DNA of 64,000 bases from Flavobacterium gelatinilyticum (GTDB lineage: Bacteria; Bacteroidota; Bacteroidia; Flavobacteriales; Flavobacteriaceae): NCBI RefSeq assembly GCF_027111295.1, contig NZ_CP114287.1, positions 620,001-684,000 on the forward strand, written 5' to 3'. Position numbers and translations under genes: made by a program. How positions within the stretch are numbered: position 1 is the first letter of the stretch; each line of letters starts with the position of its first letter. Of the stretch, positions 17,220 to 25,881 are shown piece by piece. The notes under the pieces were generated by a model. That model was given only the letters and a program-made list of their open reading frames with translations, did no database searches and was not told where the DNA came from.

Positions 17220-17600
17220 ATGGGCTATACAACCATTTTTCATATTGATGATGACCATGACGATATTTACTATTTTGCCGCGGCAATAGAGCACCTATCA
17301 GGCACGGCCAAATGTTTCTCATTTGCCAATGCCGCCAAAGCGCTGCACACGCTTCAAAGCGGCGAGATACTCCCTGATGCTATTTTTCTTGATCTGAACA
17401 TGCCGGTCATAAACGGGCAGGAATTTCTCGCGCAGCTAAAAGCGAGCAAGGGCCTTGGCGATATACCGGTAATTATACTTTCCACCTCAGAGGATCCCGA
17501 TACCCAGCAGCAGCTAAAGGCAGAGGGCGCGAGGGGTTTTCTGACAAAACCTTCCAGCGTCAAAGAGCTGGCACAGCTGCTGCGCCCCTATTTCACTTAA
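17220..17600 (+). CDS. Stand-alone receiver (REC) domain response regulator
   Basis: A 126-residue single REC domain. The acidic pocket is H-I-D-D-D near residues 8-12, the phosphoacceptor is Asp58 in F-L-D-L-N-M-P, the switch residue is in S-T-S at 88-90, and the conserved Lys110 is in T-K-P-S. There is no output domain, so it probably relays phosphate or binds a partner. Similar single-domain regulators lie at 20706 and 25031 around the multi-PAS kinase. The combination suggests one phosphorelay network. Confidence 0.88.
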   Translation: MGYTTIFHIDDDHDDIYYFAAAIEHLSGTAKCFSFANAAKALHTLQSGEILPDAIFLDLNMPVINGQEFLAQLKASKGLGDIPVIILSTSEDPDTQQQLKAEGARGFLTKPSSVKELAQLLRPYFT

Positions 17601-17822
17601 AACAAGTATCTGTAACGCCCCCCTTTATGCCATGCAGATCGGTTCCTTAGTTATAAAGCTGGAAAAAAGGTCTTAATAGCAAATTGGCTATAATCGCTGA
17701 GAAGGCCAATACAAAACAGGGTAAGTTTATCGAGGAGAAACAGAAGTGATCTCTGCTCTGCAAACTGCTACAGGACTTATCAATTTTTTCCCTGTTACGC
17801 TTTTGGCAATTTTTTATTTATT

Positions 17823-18041
17823 TTACTCTGTTTTACCTTTGAAGGCAGCATAGATCGCCATTGCATGACCATGGCCGAGCATAAACTCCTCTTTTAGCCA
17901 GTTTGTAATTTCAGTTGCTTTTACTGTCTTTACAAGTTCCCCATTTTCCATGAAACCTTTTGCCTGGGCCAGCTTTTTAAAGTCTTCGGGGCTCTTTCCT
18001 GTTTTGGTCTTAATGTTATCAATATACGCTTGAAATGACAT
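17823..18041 (-). CDS. DUF4287 small protein
   Basis: A 72-residue protein beginning M-S-F-Q-A-Y-I-D-N-I-K-x-K-T-G-K-S-P-E-D-F, the usual start of DUF4287 proteins. It continues with an A-T-E-I-x-x-W-L-K and G-H-G-H-A-M-A-I-Y segment. I chose the ATG at 18041; one three codons earlier is possible. The function of DUF4287 is not known. No operon partner is seen. Confidence 0.8.
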   Translation of the reverse strand: MSFQAYIDNIKTKTGKSPEDFKKLAQAKGFMENGELVKTVKATEITNWLKEEFMLGHGHAMAIYAAFKGKTE

Positions 18042-18050
18042 AATGTGCAA

Positions 18051-18379
18051 GTATTTGTTTTTAAATCTTTATGTAATAAAAATAGTATAACTTTTTCAAT
18101 TGTGAAGCAGTTATATGTAATAATATTTTTTGCTCTGATCATGACCTCCTTTATTAACTGCATCCTTCTTTATCTTTGGGACGCTTCTCAAGGCACTTCC
18201 CTGCTTTCAATATGTAAACTGGCATCTAAAGACATTCAGCTATTGATGTTAATCCTGTCTGCAGCTTTTCTCAAATATCATTAAGTATTGTTTCAGCCCA
18301 GACGCTAGCTCATAGAATCTCTTTTGTTTTAAAGTACATAATAATTTCTTAGCAAAATTTTAAATAGGATTTTATAACA
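18051..18379. other. Intergenic region between DUF4287 and the sulfatase terminator
   Basis: A plus-strand frame of about 79 codons is open here with a hydrophobic stretch, but it starts almost on top of the divergent DUF4287 gene and resembles nothing known. No other feature is seen. Confidence 0.35.
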
Positions 18380-18384
18380 AAAAG

Positions 18385-18426
18385 AAAAGAGCCAACAACT
18401 TAAATTTAAGTATTATTGGCTCTCCA
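18385..18426 (-). terminator. Terminator of the sulfatase gene
   Basis: GAGCCAA / TTGGCTC with an inner palindrome ACTTAAATTTAAGT. On the minus strand it is followed by a T-rich run. It lies about 70 bases past the sulfatase stop. Confidence 0.7.
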
Positions 18427-18493
18427 TGCAACAGTTTTAAAATTACAAAAAAAATTAGAAACATTCTTTAATAATTATCTTATTTTTTAATTC

Positions 18494-20098
18494 TCACCCT
18501 CCTCCGCTTCTTTTTGCATTTGATGTTGCTTTAAGTTTTTCCTGAACATTTTTAAACATTAAATAATCATTAATTGTTGTCGGGCCTGGGTACATTTGGC
18601 TCTGTAAAGGATTTGGCGGGTATTTTTCATAGGTTTTAACAAACTCTCCCAGAATCTTTTGAATGGTTGGCAGAAACCAGGTTTTCTCTGTAAAATTGTT
18701 CATAAATAAATCGTAGCGCTCTTGCGGATCTGCCCACAAATCAAATATCTGCGGTACGGTTGCCACATAACTGGATGCCCCTTTCCAGCCTAAATTAGAG
18801 TCTACCGCTAAACCACCTGTTGCTTGTCCGTTATCACCACGCAGATTAAATACCGCTTTGAATTTACCAATTCGGATTGCGCCTGGAGCCAATTCGTCCT
18901 CCGTAAAATAAAGCCACATATTTCTCTTAGATTTACCTGTGCCAAATAAAACCGGAGACATATCATAACTGTCAAAAATTGTCGGTTTTCCATCCCTGTC
19001 GACCGTTGGCAGTTCCTGCCCGGACAAAGCTGCAAAGGTTGCCATAAAATCAAGTGTTCCCAAAATATCACTATTCTTGCTATTTGGCTTAATCTGCCCA
19101 GGCCACCATGCCAGAGTTGGAATACGGCTTCCTCCTTCACGGTCTGTTCCTTTTGTGCCTCTAAAAGGAGTATAACCGCAGTCAGGATATACATCCTGCC
19201 AAGTACCATTATCCACTGTATAGATGATTAAAGTGTTTTCTGCAATGCCCAGATTGCGCACCTCATCCATAATACGTCCTATTCTTGAATCCAGCTCAAC
19301 AATACAATCGGCGTATTTATTTTTTCCTGCAGATTTACCTACATAATCCGGGTGAGGCAGGTTAGGCTGATGGTTTTTGGCAAAAGAAATTTCCATGAAA
19401 AAAGGCTTGTCTTTTTTCGCATTTTCCTTTAGCCATTTTATAGATTCTTCTTCTGTGTATTGATCCAAGAACGGAATTACTTTTCCATCTATTTTCCTAA
19501 CTTCCCTGTATGGTTTTCCAGCTTCGCCCTCCAAAGCACCTTTGGTCCCTTTAACCCAAGTTGCCCTGATATCGTCCGGCATGTCAGCATTCCAATCGGG
19601 ATCGGTATAGGTGTAAGCATTTAGGTGGTACAAAGTTACGTTCTTCATCACATCAAATCCCTGCGCAATTGGCATAGAATAATCCTCTTCGCCAAGGTGC
19701 CATTTTCCTGCAAAAAAAGTATTATAGTTTTTACGTTTTAATAAAGATGCCAATGTCCATTCGGCTTTAGGCAGTCCTCCTCCATCCCCGGGGAATGCAA
19801 CTGTTGTCATACCGCTTCTATTGGGTATTCTTCCGGTTATCAAAGCTGCTCTTCCCGGCGTACAGCTTGGCTGTCCGTAAAAGGACCAGAACTGCATTCC
19901 TTCATTTGCCATGCGGTCTATGTTGGGCGTTGCGGCTCCTCTGGCCTCCCCGCCGCCATAAGGGCCTAAATCACCCCATCCGGTATCATCTGAGAGCAGG
20001 ATAATAATATTGGGGCTTTTTTTGGTCTGGGCATCCATAACGGCGCACGTAAATAACGACAGCACCAATACTACTAGTAGATGTTTTCTTTTTTTCAT
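18494..20098 (-). CDS. Secreted arylsulfatase-type sulfatase
   Basis: A 534-residue sulfatase starting at ATG 20098. The open frame extends eight codons further to a TTG, but the signal peptide M-K-K-R-K-H-L-L-V-V-L begins at the ATG. The formylglycine motif is C79-T-P-G-R83 within the P-S-C-T-P-G-R-A signature. Asp37 and Asp38 (S-D-D-T-G) give metal ligands, and H-L-G and K-N-H motifs follow. Type I sulfatases hydrolyse sulfate esters; the Cys form needs an anaerobic- or FGE-type maturase, which is not in this window. There is no adjacent SusC/SusD pair or glycosidase, so it is not part of an obvious polysaccharide locus. The substrate is unknown. Confidence 0.9.
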   Translation of the reverse strand: MKKRKHLLVVLVLSLFTCAVMDAQTKKSPNIIILLSDDTGWGDLGPYGGGEARGAATPNIDRMANEGMQFWSFYGQPSCTPGRAALITGRIPNRSGMTTVAFPGDGGGLPKAEWTLASLLKRKNYNTFFAGKWHLGEEDYSMPIAQGFDVMKNVTLYHLNAYTYTDPDWNADMPDDIRATWVKGTKGALEGEAGKPYREVRKIDGKVIPFLDQYTEEESIKWLKENAKKDKPFFMEISFAKNHQPNLPHPDYVGKSAGKNKYADCIVELDSRIGRIMDEVRNLGIAENTLIIYTVDNGTWQDVYPDCGYTPFRGTKGTDREGGSRIPTLAWWPGQIKPNSKNSDILGTLDFMATFAALSGQELPTVDRDGKPTIFDSYDMSPVLFGTGKSKRNMWLYFTEDELAPGAIRIGKFKAVFNLRGDNGQATGGLAVDSNLGWKGASSYVATVPQIFDLWADPQERYDLFMNNFTEKTWFLPTIQKILGEFVKTYEKYPPNPLQSQMYPGPTTINDYLMFKNVQEKLKATSNAKRSGGG

Positions 20099-20254
20099 AA
20101 TAAGAGATTTATAATTATACAAGAGATTAAGTTGGTATCCTGAAGAAGCTGCTTTTATAAAACTGATTAAAATTTTATGCTGAAGCCGCCACTTATTTGA
20201 AGTAATTATAAATTTAAGGAAAGATCCTACGCTGAATATCCGAAGATGCTGTAA

Positions 20255-20306
20255 AATGGTTGCATTTTATAATTTGCAACAATAAAACAAAAAGTGCAAC
20301 CATTTC
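20255..20306. promoter_or_regulatory. Dyad AAATGGTTGCA / TGCAACCATTT upstream of the sulfatase
   Basis: Two 11-base arms are separated by 30 bases, and a further TTTGCAA lies inside at 20275. The arrangement looks like a multi-site operator or a long hairpin. It lies between the divergent sulfatase gene and the frameshifted small gene. Confidence 0.4.
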
Positions 20307-20376
20307 GATCCGCAAAAATCAAATCGTTAATCACAATCTGAAAAGATTAGTGCATACAGAGGTGGATCAAAGCAGT

Positions 20377-20606
20377 ATGAAAAAATTTGAAATCAGGGAC
20401 ATAGGAGAAAACAGATGGCTGGTCTCCCACAACGAGCAGCCAAAATTCAGGTGGCCTTTGAAAATAAAAAATGCAGAGAAAACAGGACCATCAAAGGGCC
20501 TGCCGATCCAACGGGCAATCCCGGGGAAGTGCAGCTGCTGGAGAAAATGCAGCAATGGCTGCGGCGGTACCACTCCCAGAAAACCGATGGGGAAATTCAG
20601 GACTAA
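20377..20606 (+). pseudogene. Frameshifted paralogue of the 72-residue small protein
   Basis: The first 25 codons read M-K-K-F-E-I-R-D-I-G-E-N-R-W-L-V-S-H-N-E-Q..., parallel to the gene at 16826. After the codons for P-K-F-R near 20450 the similarity moves to another frame (A-F-E-N-K-K, then A-D-P-T-G-N-P, L-L-E-K-M-Q-Q-W-L-R-R-Y-H), which is open to TAA at 20604-20606. Alignment with the intact copy indicates one missing base around AGGTGGCC. It may be a recent pseudogene, a sequencing error or a translational frameshift. No slippery run is present at the site, which argues against programmed slippage. Confidence 0.75.
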
Positions 20607-20705
20607 TGCTCTGATATAGATTATCGATCGATGCTACTCATAGCAATACAAATGGATTGTAAATAAGCAGTCATAACCTGCACCGCTGTTATGCATAAGC
20701 ACAGT

Positions 20706-21161
20706 TTATTCAAACAAAAACTGCCTGTTGGCTTCCAGGGCAGCGACAAGGTTCATGCTCAGGATCTCCCCAAGCAGGGATTTGAGCTTTTCAAAGGAGC
20801 TGGGCTTGACCGCGTAAAATGCGGCGCCCATCTGCCTTGCCCTTTGGATATTCTCGGGATCGCTGCTGGTGGAAAGCATCACCACATTGACTTTTTTTAA
20901 CCCGCCCTTATGGTTTCTGATTTCCTCAAGGCATTCCAGACCTGATTTTCGGGGCATATTGATATCCAGGAAAATAAAATCGGGAAGCTCTGCGCCGGAA
21001 AGCGCAAGCAGGTTATCGATGAGCTCCACACCGTCCTGGGCTACCTTAAGGACCACACCGGGATCAACTTCACGGATGGCATCGGTAAAGAAATCCCTGT
21101 CGTCACTGTCGTCATCGGCTAAATAAATAGATTTCGGGGCACTATGCACACTCACAGCCAT
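20706..21161 (-). CDS. Stand-alone receiver (REC) domain response regulator
   Basis: A 151-residue single REC domain starting at ATG 21161; an upstream TTG is less likely. The acidic pocket is L-A-D-D-D-S-D-D near residues 16-22, the phosphoacceptor is in F-L-D-I-N-M-P, and the conserved Lys is in A-V-K-P-S. The C-terminal tail beyond the domain is about 20 residues. It is convergent with the frameshifted small gene and lies upstream of the multi-PAS kinase on the opposite strand. Closest in plan to the Rcp1-type regulators paired with PAS/phytochrome kinases. Confidence 0.87.
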   Translation of the reverse strand: MAVSVHSAPKSIYLADDDSDDRDFFTDAIREVDPGVVLKVAQDGVELIDNLLALSGAELPDFIFLDINMPRKSGLECLEEIRNHKGGLKKVNVVMLSTSSDPENIQRARQMGAAFYAVKPSSFEKLKSLLGEILSMNLVAALEANRQFLFE

Positions 21162-21690
21162 AAGCAATAAAATTTATATCAAACCAAAAGTGATGTATCA
21201 AATGCAAAATGATAGGCTCATTTACAGCTCAGGTCAGTTGAAGGATAAGGAAATTATTCCATCCATTAGATTGGGGAAATACAAATATAATTCATATTTA
21301 GGAAAAAACATCTTAAAAAAACAGCTTTTTACATTTTGTTAATGAGCCCTTTCAGCGAAAAATCAATGTTTACCTGCACAGTACTTTCCATGTAGGCAGG
21401 CTGCTGCCGGGGGAAAGCAGAGTCGCTACATTTCGCAAACTTTTCCTTGCGAAGTTCGTATCTAATTGGAAAATTCAATACCGTTCATACTGCCTGCAGT
21501 GCATACAGATAGATTAAAGGCACAAAATACCGCAATACGGTAGTTTTGCAAAAACCGACTTAATTTTGTAATTTCCAAGTCAAAAGATATAAGGCATTTC
21601 ACACCTGGCTTTCCAATATTTGCATCACAAATGCTTTTTGCGAGAAGGGCTTAAAAAATAAAATTTCTTACTTTTACAAAAACTAATGCT
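21162..21690. other. Intergenic region before the histidine kinase
   Basis: About 530 bases without a credible gene. Two TAnnTTTG-like boxes are present on the plus strand at 21541-21548 and 21561-21568, either of which could be the kinase promoter with a leader of about 120-140 bases. No TTG is well placed for either. Confidence 0.35.
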
Positions 21691-24600
21691 GTGCCAATCT
21701 GCAGCAGCCCTTATAAAACCAGAAACTTGAACCATCACCCAAATACTTCAGACTTTTACTTTCTACAAAATGGTGGCGAAGCCGCCGGGCTCATTGGCAA
21801 TATTGACTGGCAGCGCCATACTTTGGGCCCTGTTGAGAGCTGGCCGGAGAGCCTCAAAAATACCATTGCCACAATTGTGTCCTCCAAGTTCCCGATGTTC
21901 CTCTGGTGGGGCGATGAACTAATCCAGTTCTACAATGACGCCTACCGTCCCAGTTTTGGAAACCAAGGAAAACACCCCAAAGCCATGGGCCAGAAAGCCG
22001 TAGACTGCTGGCCGGAAATATGGGATTTTATACATCCCCTGATCCAAAAAGTGCTGTCGACAGGAGAAAGTGTCTGGTATGACGACCTTTTGCTGCCAAT
22101 TTTCCGAAACGGCAAAATGGAAGACGTGTACTGGACTTTCAGCTACAGTCCCATAAGGGACGACCAGCGGCAGATCAAGGGTGTGCTTGTAATCTGCAAT
22201 GAAACCACCCAAAAGGTAAACAACATCCTGCACCTGCAGCAAAGCAGCGACGAGCTGGAGTTTGCCATTAATGCAGCCGAATTCGGGACCTATGACCTGG
22301 ATCCGGCCACGCGCCGCTTCTCTGCCAATGCAAGGCTAAAGGAGTGGTTCGGGCTCAAGGCCGATCAGCAGGTGCAGCTGGACCATGCCCTGGAATCTAT
22401 CGCAGAGAAGGACCGCCAGCGTGTTACCGAATCGATAAATAATGCCCTTGTGTACGAATCAGGCGGCCGTTATGATATTGAATACACCATTATCCACCCC
22501 CATACCAAAATACCGCGCATTGTACATGCCCTGGGTAAGGCATGGTTTGACAGCAATAAAAAAGCCTACCGTTTTAACGGCATCCTGCAGGATGTCACCC
22601 AGCACCGAAATGCGGCCCGGGAGCTTCAAAAATCAAGACAGCTCACCGACCTTACCATACAGAGCATGGGCCTTGGCCTTTTCAGCGTGGACTATGACGC
22701 CAATACACTGGAGTACTCTGCCGGGTTTAGCAGGATACTCACAGGAAACTTTAAACCCGGACTGGGCAGGAAAGACTTTCTCAAGCACGTGCACCCCGAT
22801 GACCTGCATCTGAGGTCCGGCGCCATCCAGAGCGGTATCGAGAATGGCACTTTTTACTATGCGCCAAGGGTGATCTGGGACGATGGCAGCATACACCATA
22901 TTGCCGTATCGGCAGCCCGAATTGTAAACCCCGAGGGCAAAACAGCCCTGTTTTCGGGAACGGTTGCCGATATCACCGAGAGGGAAAACAGCCGCCTGGC
23001 CCTTGAAGAGGCGCAGTCGCGCCTTGAGATGAACAAACGGGAGGCAGACCGCCATTTTTCAAATGTAACGGACAGCTCCCCCACCGGATTATGGCTTTGC
23101 AATCCCCAGGGCAACTTTACCTATTTCAACAAGACCCTGATTGATTTCACCGGGGTTCCCTACCAGGAACTGCTGGCCGGAAAATGGACCTGGGTCATTG
23201 ACGAGCAGGACTATAAAAAAACCAAAGAAGCATACCTTGGGGCACTGGAGCAGAAAAGCCATTTCGATGTCCTTTTCAGGGCACGCAAATATACTGGAGA
23301 ACTGATCTGGTGCCGTGCTGCGGGCGACCCCTTCTATGATGCCCAGGGAGAGTACGGCGGCTACGCAGGGTTCTGCATGGATATGGATGAAATGATTTCC
23401 GTACGCCAGGCCGTGATTGAAAGCCAGTATAAGGTGTCCTCTATGATTGAGCAGTCCCCGGTGGGGATCTGCCTTTTTACGGGCCTTGAGATGAAAATCG
23501 AAATTGCCAATGATATCATGATCGGATACTGGGGCAAAGACCGCTCTGTGGTAGGGCTTGCCCTGGAAGAGGCCGTTCCCGAGCTCAAGGGCCAGCCTTT
23601 TACCGATATCCTGCAACAGGTTTACCTTACCGGGGAAACCTATTACGGTCATGCCCTACCGGCAGAGCTGAAGCTCAACGGGAAACTCAGCACCTATTAC
23701 TTCGAGTTTACCTATACCCCGATCCGTGATTCCAAAGGCGAAATATACGGGGTTATGGACATTGCCATTGATGTTACCGATCAGGTCACTGCCACAAAAA
23801 AACTCGAAGAGACCAGACTGGCCCTTACAGGGGCCATTGAACTGGCCGAGCTGGCCACCTGGTCTCTGGATGCCGGAAATAAGGCCATCACCTGTTCTGA
23901 GCGCTTCAAGGACTGGCTCGGTTTAAGTGACAGCACCGCAGACCGTGAGGAGTTCCTGCAGCGCATCAGCGAACCCTACAGGCATAAGGTATCCGCGGCC
24001 CTGGAAGAGGCGCTGAGCGGTTCGGCCGAGCATTTTTATGATTATGAATTTGAGATTGTTAACAAAATAACCGGCCAGCACCGCATTATCCATGCCAACG
24101 CACAGGTGCAGTCCGGCAAGGATGGTCTTGTCAAGTCACTGAGCGGCACCGCGCGCGACGTGACCAAAGAGAGGGAGCTCCAGCAGGAACTTACCTTTAA
24201 GGTACGGGAACAGACCGCAGAGCTTGAGTCCAAAAACGCCCAGCTGGAGACCAATAACCATGAGCTTTCGCAGTTTGCCTATATCGCTTCCCATGACCTG
24301 CAGGAACCTGTTAGAAAGATCAGTATCTTTACCGATATGCTGCGAAACAACCTGGAGAAGAACCCCGAGAAGGCCTACTTTTATACCGAGAAGATCAGCT
24401 CTTCTTCCAGAAGGATGGAAAACCTGATCAAAGATGTGCTGCAGTTCTCAAAACTGACCCATAATTCCCAAGAGTTTGTCCCTGTAGGGCTCAATGATGT
24501 GGTCAGCGAGATCCTGACCGATTTTGAGCTGGTAATCGAGCAGAAAAATGCGCTTGTGAGCATCGGGGAACTTCCCGTTGTGGAAGCCATACCTCTTCAG

Positions 24601-24984
24601 ATGTCGCAGCTTTTCGGCAACCTGGTCTCCAATGCCCTTAAATATACCCGGCCGGGTATCAGGCCTGAAATCGACATTACCGCACAGACGGCCGGCGAAT
24701 CTGAAATCAGGCTCCATGCCCTGGATTTGAAAGCTGCTTATATAAAAATAGAAGTGCGCGATAATGGCATTGGGTTCTCCCAGGAGTATGCCCATCAGAT
24801 TTTCCACATCTTCCAGCGCCTGCACTCCAACGAAGAGTATTCAGGCACCGGGATCGGCCTTGCCATGTGCCGCAAGATCCTGCAGAACCATCAGGGAGAA
24901 ATTTCTGTCTCCTCACAAGAGGGGGCCGGAACTGCTTTTAGCGTTATTTTGCCTTTAGTTCATAAAAAAAATGGCGGATTATGA
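21691..24984 (+). CDS. Multi-PAS sensor histidine kinase
   Basis: A 1,097-residue soluble kinase without membrane segments. About six PAS-type sensor domains can be placed at roughly 30-175, 185-310, 312-435, 452-575, 580-705 and 705-835. Several end in the PAC-type G-x-x-x-D-I/V-T motif. A coiled linker leads to a HisKA domain with His868 in A-S-H-D-L-Q-E-P, then a HATPase domain with N-box S-N-A-L-K-Y, G1 D-N-G-I-G-F and G2 G-T-G-I-G-L-A. The H-D-L-Q-E-P form is typical of phytochrome-like kinases paired with single-domain regulators. The start is a GTG at 21691; no in-frame ATG exists before the first domain. A receiver gene follows 46 bases later on the same strand and is the likely partner. 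Confidence 0.9.
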   Translation: MPICSSPYKTRNLNHHPNTSDFYFLQNGGEAAGLIGNIDWQRHTLGPVESWPESLKNTIATIVSSKFPMFLWWGDELIQFYNDAYRPSFGNQGKHPKAMGQKAVDCWPEIWDFIHPLIQKVLSTGESVWYDDLLLPIFRNGKMEDVYWTFSYSPIRDDQRQIKGVLVICNETTQKVNNILHLQQSSDELEFAINAAEFGTYDLDPATRRFSANARLKEWFGLKADQQVQLDHALESIAEKDRQRVTESINNALVYESGGRYDIEYTIIHPHTKIPRIVHALGKAWFDSNKKAYRFNGILQDVTQHRNAARELQKSRQLTDLTIQSMGLGLFSVDYDANTLEYSAGFSRILTGNFKPGLGRKDFLKHVHPDDLHLRSGAIQSGIENGTFYYAPRVIWDDGSIHHIAVSAARIVNPEGKTALFSGTVADITERENSRLALEEAQSRLEMNKREADRHFSNVTDSSPTGLWLCNPQGNFTYFNKTLIDFTGVPYQELLAGKWTWVIDEQDYKKTKEAYLGALEQKSHFDVLFRARKYTGELIWCRAAGDPFYDAQGEYGGYAGFCMDMDEMISVRQAVIESQYKVSSMIEQSPVGICLFTGLEMKIEIANDIMIGYWGKDRSVVGLALEEAVPELKGQPFTDILQQVYLTGETYYGHALPAELKLNGKLSTYYFEFTYTPIRDSKGEIYGVMDIAIDVTDQVTATKKLEETRLALTGAIELAELATWSLDAGNKAITCSERFKDWLGLSDSTADREEFLQRISEPYRHKVSAALEEALSGSAEHFYDYEFEIVNKITGQHRIIHANAQVQSGKDGLVKSLSGTARDVTKERELQQELTFKVREQTAELESKNAQLETNNHELSQFAYIASHDLQEPVRKISIFTDMLRNNLEKNPEKAYFYTEKISSSSRRMENLIKDVLQFSKLTHNSQEFVPVGLNDVVSEILTDFELVIEQKNALVSIGELPVVEAIPLQMSQLFGNLVSNALKYTRPGIRPEIDITAQTAGESEIRLHALDLKAAYIKIEVRDNGIGFSQEYAHQIFHIFQRLHSNEEYSGTGIGLAMCRKILQNHQGEISVSSQEGAGTAFSVILPLVHKKNGGL

Positions 24985-25030
24985 AAAATAATAGTGAAAA
25001 TAGTATATTTACACTCCCTTATTACACATT

Positions 25031-25414
25031 ATGACGACCATTTTTTTAATTGATGATGATGCCGATGACCGCGAAATCTTTGCGGACCTGCTGGCCGAAA
25101 CCCATCCTTCAATTCTACTGCAGCAAGCCGTAAACGGGGCTGATGCCTTTGAAAAACTCAGATCTGAGAACTTTAGAAAACCGGATTTAATTTTTCTGGA
25201 CCTCAATATGCCCATTATGGACGGGCGGACATTCCTGCAGCGCATTAAAATGGATCCGGACTTCGGCGATATACCCGTAATCATCTACACGACCTCCTCA
25301 AGTGATCCCGACAGGAGCTTTGCCATGGAAAACAAGGCCGCGTTTTTTCTGACCAAGCAATATTCGCTGGAGCAGCAAAGAAAAGATATTATGGAGGTAA
25401 TAGGGCGTTTCTAA
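25031..25414 (+). CDS. Stand-alone receiver (REC) response regulator paired with the multi-PAS kinase
   Basis: A 127-residue REC domain with I-D-D-D-A-D-D at residues 7-13, phosphoacceptor Asp57 in F-L-D-L-N-M-P, and Lys in L-T-K-Q-Y. The usual Pro after the Lys is replaced by Gln. It lies 46 bases downstream of the kinase on the same strand, so the two form a cognate pair. Without an output domain it probably works through phosphotransfer or protein contact. Confidence 0.9.
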   Translation: MTTIFLIDDDADDREIFADLLAETHPSILLQQAVNGADAFEKLRSENFRKPDLIFLDLNMPIMDGRTFLQRIKMDPDFGDIPVIIYTTSSSDPDRSFAMENKAAFFLTKQYSLEQQRKDIMEVIGRF

Positions 25415-25569
25415 GCTCACAAGGTTTTAAAGAAACAGTCCCCTGAACAGGCAGTATTTTGAAGACGAAAAAAAAGGCCGTTATCTGCCTGAAGAAAATG
25501 GCCGCACAAGACAGGAAACTTTTGAAGAAACCTTCTTTATTTCTTCCAAGGTAGAAATAATCTTCATAT

Positions 25570-25758
25570 TTAGAATATGCTTAAGCCGGGTTTGAGTTTT
25601 TCAAACCAGCCGGGTCTGCCCCCATACAATGCAGCGCCCATCTGTACTTCTTTCTGCATATCCTGAGATTCGATGATGGTGGAAGGCATGATGATGCTGA
25701 TTGGTGGGACAATGTTATCATTAGCAATAACACAGAAACAACATACAACGCGATTCAA
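25570..25758 (-). pseudogene. Remnant of a response-regulator C-terminal half
   Basis: The minus-strand frame contains I-I-M-P-S-T, then Q-M-G-A-A-L-Y, then G-R-P-G-W-F-E-K-L-K. This lines up with L-S-T-S, Q-M-G-A-A-F-Y and V-K-P-S-S-F-E-K-L-K of the regulator at 20706. The phosphoacceptor half is missing and the conserved Lys is replaced by Arg. It is a decayed fragment, not an active regulator. Confidence 0.65.
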
Positions 25759-25843
25759 AAATAACAGGTATCATTGCATTATATCTGGATTAAATTGGCA
25801 TTAGATTAACATTTCATTTTTCCCGAAAACCGTTTTTGAGAGT

Positions 25844-25851
25844 TAACTTTG
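25844..25851 (+). promoter_or_regulatory. -7 promoter box of the ClC gene
   Basis: TAACTTTG matches TAnnTTTG exactly and lies 30 bases before the chosen ATG. It shows that the TTG at 25849 is promoter, not a start codon. No good TTG is seen upstream. Confidence 0.45.
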
Positions 25852-25881
25852 TATTTCTACAATACAATACAATTCAATAAA

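Noticed and set aside
18045..18284. A 79-codon plus-strand frame with a hydrophobic part
   Set aside because: It starts four bases from the divergent DUF4287 start, leaving no room for promoters, and has no recognisable homology.
20260..20619. A single 119-codon plus-strand frame over the small-gene paralogue
   Set aside because: Only its middle part matches the family; the rest is out of frame with the conserved C-terminus, so it is treated as a frameshifted copy.
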